NCBI GenBank assembly: GCA_964527925.1
Contig: CAZGQO010000012.1
Location: 1 to 64,000, forward strand
Reading direction: 5' to 3'
From: Ch128b sp964527925
GTDB lineage: Bacteria > Bacteroidota > Ignavibacteria > Ch128b
Length of the DNA: 64,000 nt
In this document: piece by piece, positions 36,166 to 45,653 of the stretch
How positions within the stretch are numbered: position 1 is the first letter of the stretch
Layout of the letters: the number at the start of each line of letters is the position of its first letter
The notes under the pieces: generated by a model
Told to the model about the DNA's origin: nothing
Databases searched by the model: none
The model's input: the letters and a program-made list of their open reading frames with translations, nothing else
Program-made: the position numbers and the translations under genes

Positions 36166-36191
36166 TCGCTTCTCTTCTATTTAACTTTCCA

Positions 36192-36226
36192 GTGATGGGA
36201 GTAGTTTTTCTCCCATCACTTTTTTT
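36192..36226 (+). terminator. Intrinsic terminator after hydrogenase structural genes
   Basis: GTGATGGGAG (36192-36201) and CTCCCATCAC (36210-36219) make a perfect 10-bp stem with an 8-nt loop, then seven T. It lies between the cytochrome and maturation-protease genes. It also shows that upstream in-frame starts of the protease gene at 36192 and 36195 are false. Confidence 0.92.
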
Positions 36227-36236
36227 ATTTTTCATT

Positions 36237-36704
36237 ATGGATGATAAAATTTTAATTCTCGGAATTGGAAACCTTCTGATGGGGGATGAAGGCATTGGAA
36301 TTCACATCGTTCGTGAATTTGAAAAAGTAAATAAATTTTCCAATGTAGAAATTCTTGATGGCGGAACGGGTGGTTTTCATCTTTTATCTTATCTGCAGGA
36401 TTATAAAAAAATTGTAATTGTTGATGCAGCTATTGGTGATGAAGTTGCAGGAACTATCAAAGTGATTAAACCAAAATATACTTCTGATTTTCCTAAATCA
36501 TTGACTGCCCATGATATTGGATTGAAAGACCTTATTGAGTCTGCTGCAATTCTTGGCAATTTGCCTGATATAACTTTGATGATAATCTTCATCGATAAGA
36601 TTATAAACATGGAGCTTGAATTGTCTTCCCAAATTAAAGCAATCATTCCTGAGGCATTAAAAAAACTTGAAGAAATTATTTTAAATCTTCAAACTAACCA
36701 TTGA
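36237..36704 (+). CDS. hyaD: Hydrogenase maturation protease
   Basis: Start ATG at 36237, just after the terminator, gives the usual N-terminus MDDKILILGIGNLLMGDEG. 155 residues. The nickel-sensing acidic and histidine positions of the HyaD/HybD family are present in GDEGIG (Glu), VDAA (Asp) and AHDIG (His). It trims the large-subunit C-terminal tail after nickel insertion. Expression presumably depends on readthrough of the terminator or an unseen promoter. No hyp genes are in the window. Confidence 0.92.
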   Translation: MDDKILILGIGNLLMGDEGIGIHIVREFEKVNKFSNVEILDGGTGGFHLLSYLQDYKKIVIVDAAIGDEVAGTIKVIKPKYTSDFPKSLTAHDIGLKDLIESAAILGNLPDITLMIIFIDKIINMELELSSQIKAIIPEALKKLEEIILNLQTNH

Positions 36705-36784
36705 AATTCCTTTCTTCTCTGCTAAACTCCAGTAATTTGAATTTTAATATTTTTGTAAAAAGAAAAACACAAACTGGAGGTAAA

Positions 36785-37246
36785 ATGAATATTGAAAAGA
36801 AGTTAGAAGAACTTGGTTATCAATTAATAACTCCGCCCAAACCACTTGCTTCTTATGTTCCGTGCGTGAGATCAGGAAATTTAATTTTTACTGCCGGTCA
36901 ACTCCCAATGGTTGAGGGTTCATTAAAATACGAAGGCAAAGTTCCATTTCAGTTGCCAGAAGAAGAAGCAATAAAAGCAGCAGAAATTTGTGCATTGAAT
37001 TGTCTTGCTGTTTTTAAATCTGAAATTGGTGATTTAGATAAAATTAATAGAATAGTAAAAGTAACTGTGTTTGTAAACTCATCAGAAGATTTTTCGAAAC
37101 AACCAGCAATTGCTAATGGTGCTTCCGATTTTATTGTCAAAGTTTTTGGTGATGCAGGAAAACATGCAAGAAGTGCTGTGGGAGTTTCAGCATTACCACT
37201 TAATGCACCAGTTGAAGTTGAAATGATTGCTGAAGTTGCGGATTGA
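36785..37246 (+). CDS. RidA/YjgF family deaminase-like protein
   Basis: The ATG at 36785 with GGAGG 5-9 bases upstream is the clear start; the open frame extends further upstream without a signal. 153 residues: GNLIFTAGQLPMVEG, and near the end KHARSAVGVSALPLNAPVEVEMIAEV, which holds the arginine that binds substrate carboxylate in active RidA proteins. These enzymes hydrolyse reactive enamines and imines. This longer form (about 150 instead of 128) belongs to a related subfamily whose substrate is less certain. Confidence 0.9.
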   Translation: MNIEKKLEELGYQLITPPKPLASYVPCVRSGNLIFTAGQLPMVEGSLKYEGKVPFQLPEEEAIKAAEICALNCLAVFKSEIGDLDKINRIVKVTVFVNSSEDFSKQPAIANGASDFIVKVFGDAGKHARSAVGVSALPLNAPVEVEMIAEVAD

Positions 37247-37283
37247 TAATTTGCCAATTCAATCAAATCAACTGGAAGATAAA

Positions 37284-39749
37284 GTGCAAACTTTCGTAAC
37301 TATTATACTTTTATTTTTTTCGTTTCAAATAACGCAAGCGGAATCTTGGATAAGAATTAATCAATTAGGCTACGAACCTAATTCAATTAAAGTAGCGGTT
37401 CTGATCTGTGAAGAAGAAATAATAGTTAAAAATTTTAATGTTCGAGATGCTGTCACGAATAAAATTGTTTTTACTTCAAGAAAAATCAGCAATGAAGGAA
37501 AATGGGAAAAGTTCAATTCAACATTCCGATTAAACTTTTCTGATTTTAAGAAAGAAGGTTTGTATGTTATTGAAATTAATGGAATTCGTTCACCAATCTT
37601 TAGAATTAAAAAAGGTGTTTACAATAATTCAGTTGATTTTATACTTAAATACATAAGACAGCAGCAATGTGGTTATAATCCTTTTCTGAACGATTCCTGT
37701 CACACTCACGATGGTTTTATTATGTATCATCCTTCAAAAGATTCACAGCATATCGATGTTGTTGGTGGCTTTCACGATGCTTCAGATTATTTGAGATATG
37801 TGACAACAACAGCAACGACAGTTTTCCAGTTGTTATTTGCGTATCAGAAAAATCCATCTGCTTTCAAGGATAATTTTATAGCTGATGGGAGATCAGGTTC
37901 AGACGGAATTCCTGATGTGCTTAATTCAGCGAATTGGGGAATTGAATGGCTTATGAAAATGAATCCTTCTGAAAATGAATACTATAATCAAGTTGCTGAT
38001 GATAGAGATCATCGAGGCTTCAGGCTGCCGAACGAAGATACAATCAGTTATGGCAAAAATCTTGAACGTCCAGTTTATTTCGTAACTGGTGAACCACAAG
38101 GTCTCTTCAAATATAAAAATCGAACGACTGGAGTTTCTTCGACAGTTGCGAAATTTTCTTCAACTTTTGGATTTGCATCACTTATCTTCGAAAAATATGA
38201 TCCATTGTTATCGAAAGAATTAAAACAAAGATCAATCAAAGCCTATCAATTTTCAAAATCGAAACCTGGTTATACCCAAACCGCTCCATGTCTTGCACCA
38301 TATTTTTATGTAGAAGAAAACTATTTTGATGATCTCGAACTTGCAGCTTCTGTATTATCATTCTTATTCAATTCAAGAGAATTTCTAAACGAAGCAGTTG
38401 AATTTGGTCGACAGGAAAAAATCACTCCTTGGATTGGCAGAGATACGGCAAGACATTATCAATGGTATCCATTTGTAAATCTGGCTCATTACATTATTGC
38501 AAAGAATTCAAGTCCAGAGGTAACATCAGAGTTTATCAATCATTACAAATCAGGACTTGAATTAATCAAAAAAAGATCTCAATCAAATCCATTTAGAATT
38601 GGTATTCCCTTCATCTGGTGCTCGAATAATTTAATTGCAAGTTTGTTGACTCAATTCAGGCTTTATCATGAACTCACAGGTGATGAAAAATTTTTGGAAC
38701 TAGAATCTGCTCATCGTGATTGGCTGTTTGGTTGTAATCCCTGGGGTACAAGTATGATAGTTGGTTTTCCTGAGTGGGGAGATTATCCTTCAGATCCGCA
38801 CTCGGCATTCAGTGCAATTTACGGATATAAAATCGATGGCGGACTTGTTGATGGTCCAGTTTATTCTTCTATTTATAAAAATCTGATTGGAATTACTCTT
38901 CACAATAAAGATGAATATGAAAAATTTCAAACAGATTATATTGTCTATCACGATGATTATGGAGATTATTCTACAAACGAACCTACTCTTGATGGAACTG
39001 CGAGTTTAATTTTATACTTATCTTTTTTGCATAACAAATCACTCCAAGAAAAAAACGAGAAAAGAATCCTGAACAATGATGGAATAGTTAGATTTGATTC
39101 TTCAAAACCAAAAATTTATTTAATTTTCTCAGATCATGAATATGGTGAAGGTTTAGATTTTATTCTGAGGGTGTTGAAGAAAAATAAAATAAAAGCTTCC
39201 TTCTTTTTCACTGGTGATTTTCTTCGAAACAAAAAATTTGAAAAGTCAATTAAGAGATTAATCAAAGATGGTCATTACTTGGGTCCACACTCAGATAGAC
39301 ATGTTCTTTACTGTGATTGGCTGAGAAGAGATTCATTGCTGATTAATCAAGATGATTTTAATAAAGACTTGTTGAATAATCTCAGTGAACTCCGTAAATA
39401 TGGAATTGATACAAAGAGTCTAAAATACTTTCTTCCTCCATTTGAATGGTATAATCAGGATATTGTCAACTGGACTAAGTTGTTTGGTATGGATGTAATA
39501 AGTTTTACTTCAGGTACCTACACAAACGCTGATTACACCACATCTGATATGAAAAATTATTTAAGTTCAGAAGAAATTATTCAAAAACTTTTAGAGAAAC
39601 ATAAGAAAGATCCCAATGGTTTGAATGGCTGCATTTTACTTTTTCATGCTGGAACGAATCCACAAAGAACTGATAAACTGTACTTAAAACTTGATGAAAT
39701 TATTAAAACACTGAATGAAAATGGATATACATTTTCAAAGCTGCCGTAA
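37284..39749 (+). CDS. GH9 glycoside hydrolase fused to polysaccharide deacetylase-like domain
   Basis: GTG at 37284 is preferred: CTGGAAG lies upstream and the product begins with a proper signal peptide (VQTFVTIILLFFSFQITQA). An ATG at 37227 overlaps the RidA gene and adds 19 odd residues. 821 residues: Ig-like CelD N-domain (IRINQLGYEPNS, about 20-110), GH9 catalytic domain (about 115-590) with both acidic residues in GGFHDASDYLRY and the acid in TNEPTLDGTASL, then a NodB-like domain (from about 607) with IFSDHEYG, ASFFFTGDF and GPHSDRH, which keep the Asp and two His metal ligands. The protein is secreted or periplasmic. The deacetylase half hints at an amino-sugar polymer as substrate. 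Confidence 0.85.
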   Translation: MQTFVTIILLFFSFQITQAESWIRINQLGYEPNSIKVAVLICEEEIIVKNFNVRDAVTNKIVFTSRKISNEGKWEKFNSTFRLNFSDFKKEGLYVIEINGIRSPIFRIKKGVYNNSVDFILKYIRQQQCGYNPFLNDSCHTHDGFIMYHPSKDSQHIDVVGGFHDASDYLRYVTTTATTVFQLLFAYQKNPSAFKDNFIADGRSGSDGIPDVLNSANWGIEWLMKMNPSENEYYNQVADDRDHRGFRLPNEDTISYGKNLERPVYFVTGEPQGLFKYKNRTTGVSSTVAKFSSTFGFASLIFEKYDPLLSKELKQRSIKAYQFSKSKPGYTQTAPCLAPYFYVEENYFDDLELAASVLSFLFNSREFLNEAVEFGRQEKITPWIGRDTARHYQWYPFVNLAHYIIAKNSSPEVTSEFINHYKSGLELIKKRSQSNPFRIGIPFIWCSNNLIASLLTQFRLYHELTGDEKFLELESAHRDWLFGCNPWGTSMIVGFPEWGDYPSDPHSAFSAIYGYKIDGGLVDGPVYSSIYKNLIGITLHNKDEYEKFQTDYIVYHDDYGDYSTNEPTLDGTASLILYLSFLHNKSLQEKNEKRILNNDGIVRFDSSKPKIYLIFSDHEYGEGLDFILRVLKKNKIKASFFFTGDFLRNKKFEKSIKRLIKDGHYLGPHSDRHVLYCDWLRRDSLLINQDDFNKDLLNNLSELRKYGIDTKSLKYFLPPFEWYNQDIVNWTKLFGMDVISFTSGTYTNADYTTSDMKNYLSSEEIIQKLLEKHKKDPNGLNGCILLFHAGTNPQRTDKLYLKLDEIIKTLNENGYTFSKLP

Positions 39750-39830
39750 CTACAAATGTAATGACAGAACAAAAACTAAATTTATTTTGCTCTTTTTGTT
39801 TTCTATATTTAAGAAAAATCAGGAGTCACA

Positions 39831-40112
39831 ATGGAGAGATTAGATTATAAAGAACTTGATAATCATCTTCAACAAATGAAGAACTGGTTTTTCGAAAACG
39901 AAACAATTATTAAAAATTATGTCTTTGTAAATTTCAAAGATGCAATTGCATTTGTAAACAAAGTTGCAAATCTCACTGAAGAAAAAAATCACCATCCCGA
40001 TATAAAAATTCACAATTACAGAAATGTAACCATCATTCTCACAACTCACAGTGTTGGCGGTGTAACTCAAAAAGACATTGAACTCGCAAAAGAAATAGAC
40101 CAATTGTATTGA
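39831..40112 (+). CDS. phhB: Pterin-4a-carbinolamine dehydratase
   Basis: 93 residues, a typical length. Signature EEKNHHPDIKIHNYRNVTI, where the two His and the downstream HSVGGVT are the conserved active-site region, and helix FKDAIAFVNKVANLTEE. It dehydrates 4a-hydroxytetrahydropterin. AGGAG precedes the ATG. No aromatic amino acid hydroxylase is in the window, so its use may be in molybdopterin or other pterin metabolism. pyrE follows after 1 base. Confidence 0.92.
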   Translation: MERLDYKELDNHLQQMKNWFFENETIIKNYVFVNFKDAIAFVNKVANLTEEKNHHPDIKIHNYRNVTIILTTHSVGGVTQKDIELAKEIDQLY

Positions 40113-40113
40113 T

Positions 40114-40683
40114 ATGACCTCAGAACAAAAACTGGAAATTTTCAGAAAGACAGGCGCACTGCAACACGGGCACTTTTTATTAAGCTCAGGTTTGCACAGT
40201 GATATTTATTTTCAATGTGCTCTTGTACTACAATATCCTGAATATGCAACTCTTTTTTGTAAGGAGATTGCAGATTATTTCAACAATATGGAATTTACGA
40301 CTGTAATTTCACCAGCACTTGGAGGGATTATTGTTGGTCAGGAAGTTGCAAGATTATTAAATAAGAGGTCAATCTTTACTGAACGAATGGATGGAAAAAT
40401 GTTGCTGCGTCGTGGATTTTCTCTTGAAGAAAACGAGAAAGTCTTGATTTGTGAAGATGTTGTAACAACTGCAAAATCAACTAAGGAAGTGATTGAAGTT
40501 CTGAATGCTTTTAATGCAATACCTGTTGGTCTTGGTGCAATTGTTAATAGAAGTAAAGAAAAAATTGATCTTGGATTCCCATTTTTCAGCACTATGAGTG
40601 TAATTGCTGAAGTATTTACACCAGAAGATTGTCCACTATGCAAAAAAGAAATTCCAATAAACAAACCAGGTAGTAGAAAATGA
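40114..40683 (+). CDS. pyrE: Orotate phosphoribosyltransferase
   Basis: 189 residues. HFLLSSGLHSDIYFQC at the substrate end and the PRPP loop VLICEDVVTTAKSTKEVIEVL are diagnostic. It makes orotidine monophosphate in pyrimidine synthesis. It ends with a cysteine-containing tail (EDCPLCKKEIP) common in the long bacterial form. Packed tightly between the dehydratase and channel genes (ATGA overlap). Confidence 0.94.
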   Translation: MTSEQKLEIFRKTGALQHGHFLLSSGLHSDIYFQCALVLQYPEYATLFCKEIADYFNNMEFTTVISPALGGIIVGQEVARLLNKRSIFTERMDGKMLLRRGFSLEENEKVLICEDVVTTAKSTKEVIEVLNAFNAIPVGLGAIVNRSKEKIDLGFPFFSTMSVIAEVFTPEDCPLCKKEIPINKPGSRK

Positions 40684-41813
40684 TTCTTTTGTACATTCAT
40701 GATTTTCTTGAAAAGATTTTCAAAGATTTATTTGTTGTAGATTTAATCATTACAATTTTGATATTTATAGGCTCATTCTTATTTGGTAAAATTTTAAACT
40801 TCATATTCAGAACCATTCTCAGACCAATCTTTAAAAGAACAAAGACTGAACTGGATGATAAAATCTTAGAGTTATTGGTAAAATTTGATAATCGAATCTT
40901 TACTGTTCTTGGTTTGTATCTCGGAATACTCTACTTTGATGGAAGAGTAAAAAACGAAAGAGCACTTAAAAATTTACTTTCGATTGATACATATAATTTC
41001 TTGATTGGAACGACAAACTTTTTATTTGATGTCCTGTTCATAGCAACTGTAATTATTGGGATTTACATTACATCAAAAATCTTCAATTTAACGCTCGACT
41101 ATTATGTGGAGAAAAAGAAAATTGATTCAACCAGAGGATCTTTATTTGATTTTATTCCATTATTCCGAAAAATTTTTCTCCTGATTTTAATTGTTCTGGG
41201 ATTGCTTATTATTCTGAATAAATTTAATGTAAATGTTAGTGGAATAATTGTTTCGCTGGGAGTTGGATCTCTTGCTATTGCTCTTGCTGCGCAGGAAACA
41301 ATAGCCAATATGATTGCTGGATTTATAATTTTGATTGATAGACCTTTCCGAGAAGGTGATAGAATAAAACTCGAATCAGGTGAAATTGGTGATGTTTATG
41401 AAATAGGAATGCGAAGTACAAAAGTTCTTGATTTCGATAACAATTTGATCATCATACCTAACTCGATTTTAGTAAAATCAAAATTACAGAACATAACATA
41501 CCCTGATTCTGTTTCTCGGGTTGTAGTAGATGTTGAAGTAGCTTATGATACAAACATAGAATTAGCAAAACGATTGTTAATTGATATGGCTAAATCACAC
41601 CCATTAACACTGAAGGAATTTGAACCAGTTGTGTTCACTATAAATTTTACTGCTAACGGAATTGTTTTGAGATTAATATCGAGAACAGCTGACTATAAAA
41701 ATGTTTACCAAATTCAAAGTGATTTGAGAGAAGAGATTTTGAAAAAATTCGCCGAAAACAAAATCGAAATTCCTTATCAGCAGGTGGTAATCAGAAAGCA
41801 CCCAAAATCTTGA
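40680..41813 (+). CDS. MscS-type mechanosensitive channel
   Basis: 377 residues. Several membrane helices in the N-terminal half, then the pore helix VSLGVGSLAIALAAQETIANMIAGFIIL and the beta domain DRPFREGDRIKLESGEIGDVYEIGMRSTKV with IIIPNSILVKSKLQN. Small-conductance channel that releases solutes on osmotic shock at the inner membrane. Overlaps its neighbours by 4 and 1 bases, so is part of one transcript. Confidence 0.93.
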   Translation: MILLYIHDFLEKIFKDLFVVDLIITILIFIGSFLFGKILNFIFRTILRPIFKRTKTELDDKILELLVKFDNRIFTVLGLYLGILYFDGRVKNERALKNLLSIDTYNFLIGTTNFLFDVLFIATVIIGIYITSKIFNLTLDYYVEKKKIDSTRGSLFDFIPLFRKIFLLILIVLGLLIILNKFNVNVSGIIVSLGVGSLAIALAAQETIANMIAGFIILIDRPFREGDRIKLESGEIGDVYEIGMRSTKVLDFDNNLIIIPNSILVKSKLQNITYPDSVSRVVVDVEVAYDTNIELAKRLLIDMAKSHPLTLKEFEPVVFTINFTANGIVLRLISRTADYKNVYQIQSDLREEILKKFAENKIEIPYQQVVIRKHPKS

Positions 41814-42295
41814 TGGATCTAATTCTGATTTATCTTCTAATGTTAGTCGACTTGATTCTTATTTTTCTGGAAATCATAATTCTTCCTGATCTGATTGCCG
41901 GTATTATTGGCGGTTTGATGATAATAGGTTCACTCGTTAAGACTTTTATATTGAATGGAGCGTTGTGGGGAATCTTCAATCTTCTGATTTCTCTAATTTT
42001 CTTCATTTTAATTTTCTTTTTGATCAGGAAATTTAAATTATGGGATAGATTAGTGTTGAAGGAAAAACATATTAATTCCAGTAATGAATTATTAAAAGAC
42101 GATGCGTATGATAAACTGCTTAATCTTATTGGTATCACACTAACCCAATTAAAACCATCTTGCTATATTTTAGTTGGTGGAAAAAAGTTTGAAGCAATTT
42201 GTGAAAGTGCATTTATTCCAAGAAATCAAAAAGTTAAAGTCATCTCAGTTGAAAGTTCAAAATTAAAAGTAATAAATATTGAGGAACAGCCATGA
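41813..42295 (+). CDS. NfeD-like membrane protein
   Basis: ATG at 41813 overlaps the channel stop (TGATG). 160 residues: two to three membrane helices (about 1-75: ILIYLLMLVDLILIFLEIIILP, then LISLIFFILIFFLI), a helix, and a C-terminal OB-fold segment (GKKFEAICESAFIPRNQKVKVISV) as in NfeD. NfeD proteins work with stomatin-like proteins or S49-type proteases on membrane quality control. No stomatin gene is adjacent here; an SppA-like gene lies 39 kb away. Confidence 0.7.
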   Translation: MDLILIYLLMLVDLILIFLEIIILPDLIAGIIGGLMIIGSLVKTFILNGALWGIFNLLISLIFFILIFFLIRKFKLWDRLVLKEKHINSSNELLKDDAYDKLLNLIGITLTQLKPSCYILVGGKKFEAICESAFIPRNQKVKVISVESSKLKVINIEEQP

Positions 42296-43566
42296 AAAAA
42301 ATATTTTTATTAGTTCTTTTAAATTCAGCTTTACTTTTCGCTCAAATTAAGTTTGAAGATTTTTTTACGGATAAGACCCTTCGAATAGATTATTATCATG
42401 CTGGTGATTTTAAAGAACAGTTTGTTTTATTTGATGAATTGAGAGAAGAGCCATACTGGGGTGGACCAAAAAAGAATTTAGTTGACCCATTAAATTTTGG
42501 AAATTACAAGTATGAAGTCTATGATAAAGAAACTAATCAACTAATTTTTTCTCGTGGTTATTCAACACTTTTTGCTGAATGGTTGACAACGCCAGAAGCT
42601 AAAAAAGTAAGACGGGCATTTCATGAAACAATAGTTTTTCCATACCCCAAAAAAGAAGTTATTGTAAAATTATATTCGAGAGACTCAAAAAATCTTTTTC
42701 AAAAAGTTTTTGAATTAGAAATTGACCCTCAAAATCCTTTTATTAAAAAAGATAAACCTCATAAGTTTGATACACTGAGAGTTTTATTCAACGGCAATCC
42801 AAATGAAAAAGTTGATATTGTTGTAATTCCGGAAGGATACACTCAAAATGAAATGGGAAAATTCAAATCTGATTTAAAAAAATTTGTGAATCATCTTTTT
42901 AATTCTTCACCTTACAAAGAGAATAAAAATAACTTTAACATCTGGGCAGTAAAAGCTCCCTCTGAGGAAAGTGGAACAGATATCTCACGACAAAATATCT
43001 GGAAAAATACAATTGTAAATTCTTCGTTCTATACTTTTGATACTGAAAGATATTTGATGACAGAGGATAATAAAACATTAAGAAACCTTGCTTCAAATGT
43101 TCCTTATGATTTGATTTACATTATGGTAAATACTTCTAAATATGGCGGTGGAGCAATTTATAATCATTATTCCGTTTGTGCAGCTGATAATGAACATCTT
43201 GAATATCTTATTGTACATGAGTTCGGCCATGGTTTTGCTGGACTTGGTGATGAATATTATACTTCTCAAGTCTCTTATGAAGAATTTTACAGACACGATG
43301 TTGAACCATGGGAGAGAAATTTAACTACACTTGTTGATTTCGATTCCAAATGGAAAAACTTGATTGACAAAGATACTCCAATTCCTACTCCACCAACTGA
43401 GGAGTATAAAAACAAAGTTGGAGTATTTGAAGGTGGAGGTTATGTACCGAAAGGAGTTTATCGTCCAATGATGGATTGTACAATGAAGTCAAGGTCTGTA
43501 AATAATTTCTGCGTTGTTTGCAAACAGATTATTCAAGATGTAATTAATTATTATTGTGATAAATAA
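42292..43566 (+). CDS. Secreted M64 family metallopeptidase
   Basis: 424 residues with a signal peptide (1-16, ending LLFAQ). N-terminal beta domain (about 17-150), then the catalytic part with VDIVVIPEGYTQNEM and the zinc site HEFGHGFAGLGDEYY (H309, E310, H313, with a downstream Asp), the pattern of the IgA-peptidase M64 family. A cysteine pair near the C-terminus (FCVVC) is typical. Probably periplasmic or secreted; substrates unknown. ATGA overlap with the NfeD-like gene. Confidence 0.9.
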   Translation: MKKIFLLVLLNSALLFAQIKFEDFFTDKTLRIDYYHAGDFKEQFVLFDELREEPYWGGPKKNLVDPLNFGNYKYEVYDKETNQLIFSRGYSTLFAEWLTTPEAKKVRRAFHETIVFPYPKKEVIVKLYSRDSKNLFQKVFELEIDPQNPFIKKDKPHKFDTLRVLFNGNPNEKVDIVVIPEGYTQNEMGKFKSDLKKFVNHLFNSSPYKENKNNFNIWAVKAPSEESGTDISRQNIWKNTIVNSSFYTFDTERYLMTEDNKTLRNLASNVPYDLIYIMVNTSKYGGGAIYNHYSVCAADNEHLEYLIVHEFGHGFAGLGDEYYTSQVSYEEFYRHDVEPWERNLTTLVDFDSKWKNLIDKDTPIPTPPTEEYKNKVGVFEGGGYVPKGVYRPMMDCTMKSRSVNNFCVVCKQIIQDVINYYCDK

Positions 43567-43568
43567 AA

Positions 43569-44804
43569 ATGGATCAAAGAAAACTTTATAGAACACTTGA
43601 AAGAATTACTAATCAACCTGCAGAATCGGAAGAGCAACTTCTAATCAATGTTTTAAAAGAAGTTGTTGCAAGCCCTGAATTTAAAGTCACTGGTGGTAGA
43701 ATATGGAAACTAACTCCTTCAAAAACAAAATATAAATTGATAGCTCAGGAAGGTGCGGTTGATAAAATTAGAGAAGGTTTCACTATCAATGTTTCTGATT
43801 ATCCAATGTTCGAAGTTATTGCTCGAGAAAGAACAGTCCTTGCAACTGAGACAAATGAGTACTTACGCAAAAAAGGTATTTTGAAATATTCAGCAACAGG
43901 AGTTGGTGAGAAAGTCAAAGGTGAAAAATTTCCTCTTTATCAGTATTTACTTGCTTTCTCAGCCGATGAAATAAATCAAGACTTATTCTATACTCTGAAC
44001 ATTATTGCAACAGCGCTGACAGCAACTCTTCGTAACAGAAAACTTGAAAAAAGATCCAAGCAGCTCATTGAAGATATAGATGATGCTGCAAGTCTGCAGA
44101 AAAGAATTTTACCTGCTCATGATTTTAAGTTTGCTGGTTACGAAATCTTTGGAGTCTCAATTCCAGATCGAATTGTTGGCGGAGATTTTTACGATTATCT
44201 CGAAGTCGGTGAAGATGGTGATAGATTGGGAGTTGTTGTTGCCGATGTAGCCAATAAAGGATTCGCTGCCGCTGCAGAAGCTTTTTATGTTTCAGCAGCA
44301 TTGAGAATGGCAGCAAGCTATCAAACTCAGCTATCTTCATTAATGAAAAGATTAAATAATCTCGTTTATAAAATTTTCCCAAACGACAGATTTGTATCTT
44401 TATTTTACATAGAACTAACAAGTGACGGAAGTGGTTATTGTACTTATTGTAATGCCGGTCACAACAGTCCCATTCTTTTCAGATCAAAAACTAATTCTAT
44501 TGAGTTACTCGATTCAACCGGACCACTTATTGGACCTGCTTACAATTCAAAATTTCAAACTTCAATCATAAAATTAGAGAAAGATGATTTTGTGGTGATT
44601 TACACTGATGGAATTACGGAGGCAATGGATGAGAACGAAAATATGTATGGTGAGGAGAGATTAATAAACTTAATTAAAAAACTGATAGGTAAATCAGCAA
44701 AAGAAATCACGCAATTATTAATTGAAGATGTACAAATATTTAGTGCTCGTGGTGAATATTCTGATGATAAAACTATTGTTACATTGAAGAAAGTTGACAA
44801 TTAA
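43569..44804 (+). CDS. PP2C-type SpoIIE phosphatase with GAF-like sensor
   Basis: 411 residues. Residues 1-160 form a GAF-like sensor, a linker helix follows (LQKRILPAHDF), and residues about 190-408 are a SpoIIE/RsbU phosphatase with RIVGGDFYDYL, VVVADVANKG, NAGHNSPILFR, IYTDGITEAMDENENMYG and DDKTIVTLK, including the metal-binding aspartates. Such enzymes dephosphorylate STAS-domain antagonists. Its partner may be the STAS protein at 63387. Three bases after the peptidase gene. Confidence 0.92.
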   Translation: MDQRKLYRTLERITNQPAESEEQLLINVLKEVVASPEFKVTGGRIWKLTPSKTKYKLIAQEGAVDKIREGFTINVSDYPMFEVIARERTVLATETNEYLRKKGILKYSATGVGEKVKGEKFPLYQYLLAFSADEINQDLFYTLNIIATALTATLRNRKLEKRSKQLIEDIDDAASLQKRILPAHDFKFAGYEIFGVSIPDRIVGGDFYDYLEVGEDGDRLGVVVADVANKGFAAAAEAFYVSAALRMAASYQTQLSSLMKRLNNLVYKIFPNDRFVSLFYIELTSDGSGYCTYCNAGHNSPILFRSKTNSIELLDSTGPLIGPAYNSKFQTSIIKLEKDDFVVIYTDGITEAMDENENMYGEERLINLIKKLIGKSAKEITQLLIEDVQIFSARGEYSDDKTIVTLKKVDN

Positions 44805-44840
44805 ATTTATATTATTGCAAGTAATAAGTTGAGTTTATAG

Positions 44841-45653
44841 ATGAAAAGAAATATTAATGGGGAAATATTTTTTGAGACTGAAAACATTAAAATAATTAAT
44901 GAAGATTTTTTAAAGACTGAAATGATTCAGAAAGCCTTGATAGATTTAATTGTAACCTCACCACCTTATAATATTGATATCAGATATAATGAATTTGATG
45001 ATTCAATTGAATATGATAACTACTTGAATTTTTCAGAAAAATGGCTAAGTAAGTCATATGATTTATTAAAAGATGATGGAAGATTATGTTTGAATATTCC
45101 TTTGCATAAGAACAAAGGAGGTCATCAGAGTGTTTATGCTGACCTGGTACATATCTCAAAAAAAGTTGGCTTTAAATATCATTCAACAATAATCTGGAAT
45201 GAACAAAATATTTCTCGACGAACAGCATGAAGTTCCTGGCTTTCTGCTTCAGCTCAGTATATAATTGCTCCTGTTGAAATGATTGTGGTTCTTTATAAAA
45301 AATTTTGGAAAAAAGTTAGTGGCTCTAAAAAATCGGATATTGCAAAGGAAAAGTTCATTGATTGGACTAATGGTGTATGGAATTTTTCAGGTGAAAGTAA
45401 AAAAAGAGTAAATCATCCGGCTCCGTTTCCAGTTGAATTACCGAAAAGGTGTATTAAATTATTTTCATATATTGGAAATGTTGTGTTGGATCCTTTTCTC
45501 GGTAGTGATACAACTCTAATAGCTTGCGTACTTACAAATAGAATTGGTATTGGTGTGGAGATTGATAAAAACTACTGTGAACTTTCATTGAAAAGGCTTG
45601 CGAAAGAAGCCAATCTTAACCAACTAAGAATAAAGGAGCTTTTTACCTTTTGA
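44841..45653 (+). pseudogene. DNA methyltransferase (beta class) with in-frame TGA
   Basis: Two same-frame halves, 44841-45230 (TSPPYN catalytic motif at 39-44) and 45231-45653 (DPFLGSDTT SAM motif, GVEIDKNYCELS), together make a 270-codon type II methyltransferase in the motif order IV-then-I of the beta class. They are separated only by TGA at 45228-45230. Homologues usually read RTAWGSW here, so TGG to TGA is a single-base nonsense change; nearby residues also drift (SSW, ASAQ). TGA serves as stop in many other genes of this window, so recoding is unlikely. The downstream nuclease gene starts within its stop codon. Confidence 0.85.

Noticed and set aside
36701..36784. Upstream extension of the RidA gene
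   Set aside because: The 28 extra residues match nothing in the family, and GGAGG directly precedes the ATG at 36785.
37227..37283. ATG at 37227 as the start of the GH9 gene
   Set aside because: It overlaps the RidA gene and puts 19 polar residues before the signal peptide; the GTG at 37284 has a ribosome site.
45228..45230. TGA as a recoded Trp or selenocysteine codon
   Set aside because: TGA ends many genes in the window (for example at 33775, 40683 and 41813), and the position aligns with Trp rather than Cys; no selenocysteine insertion hairpin is apparent.
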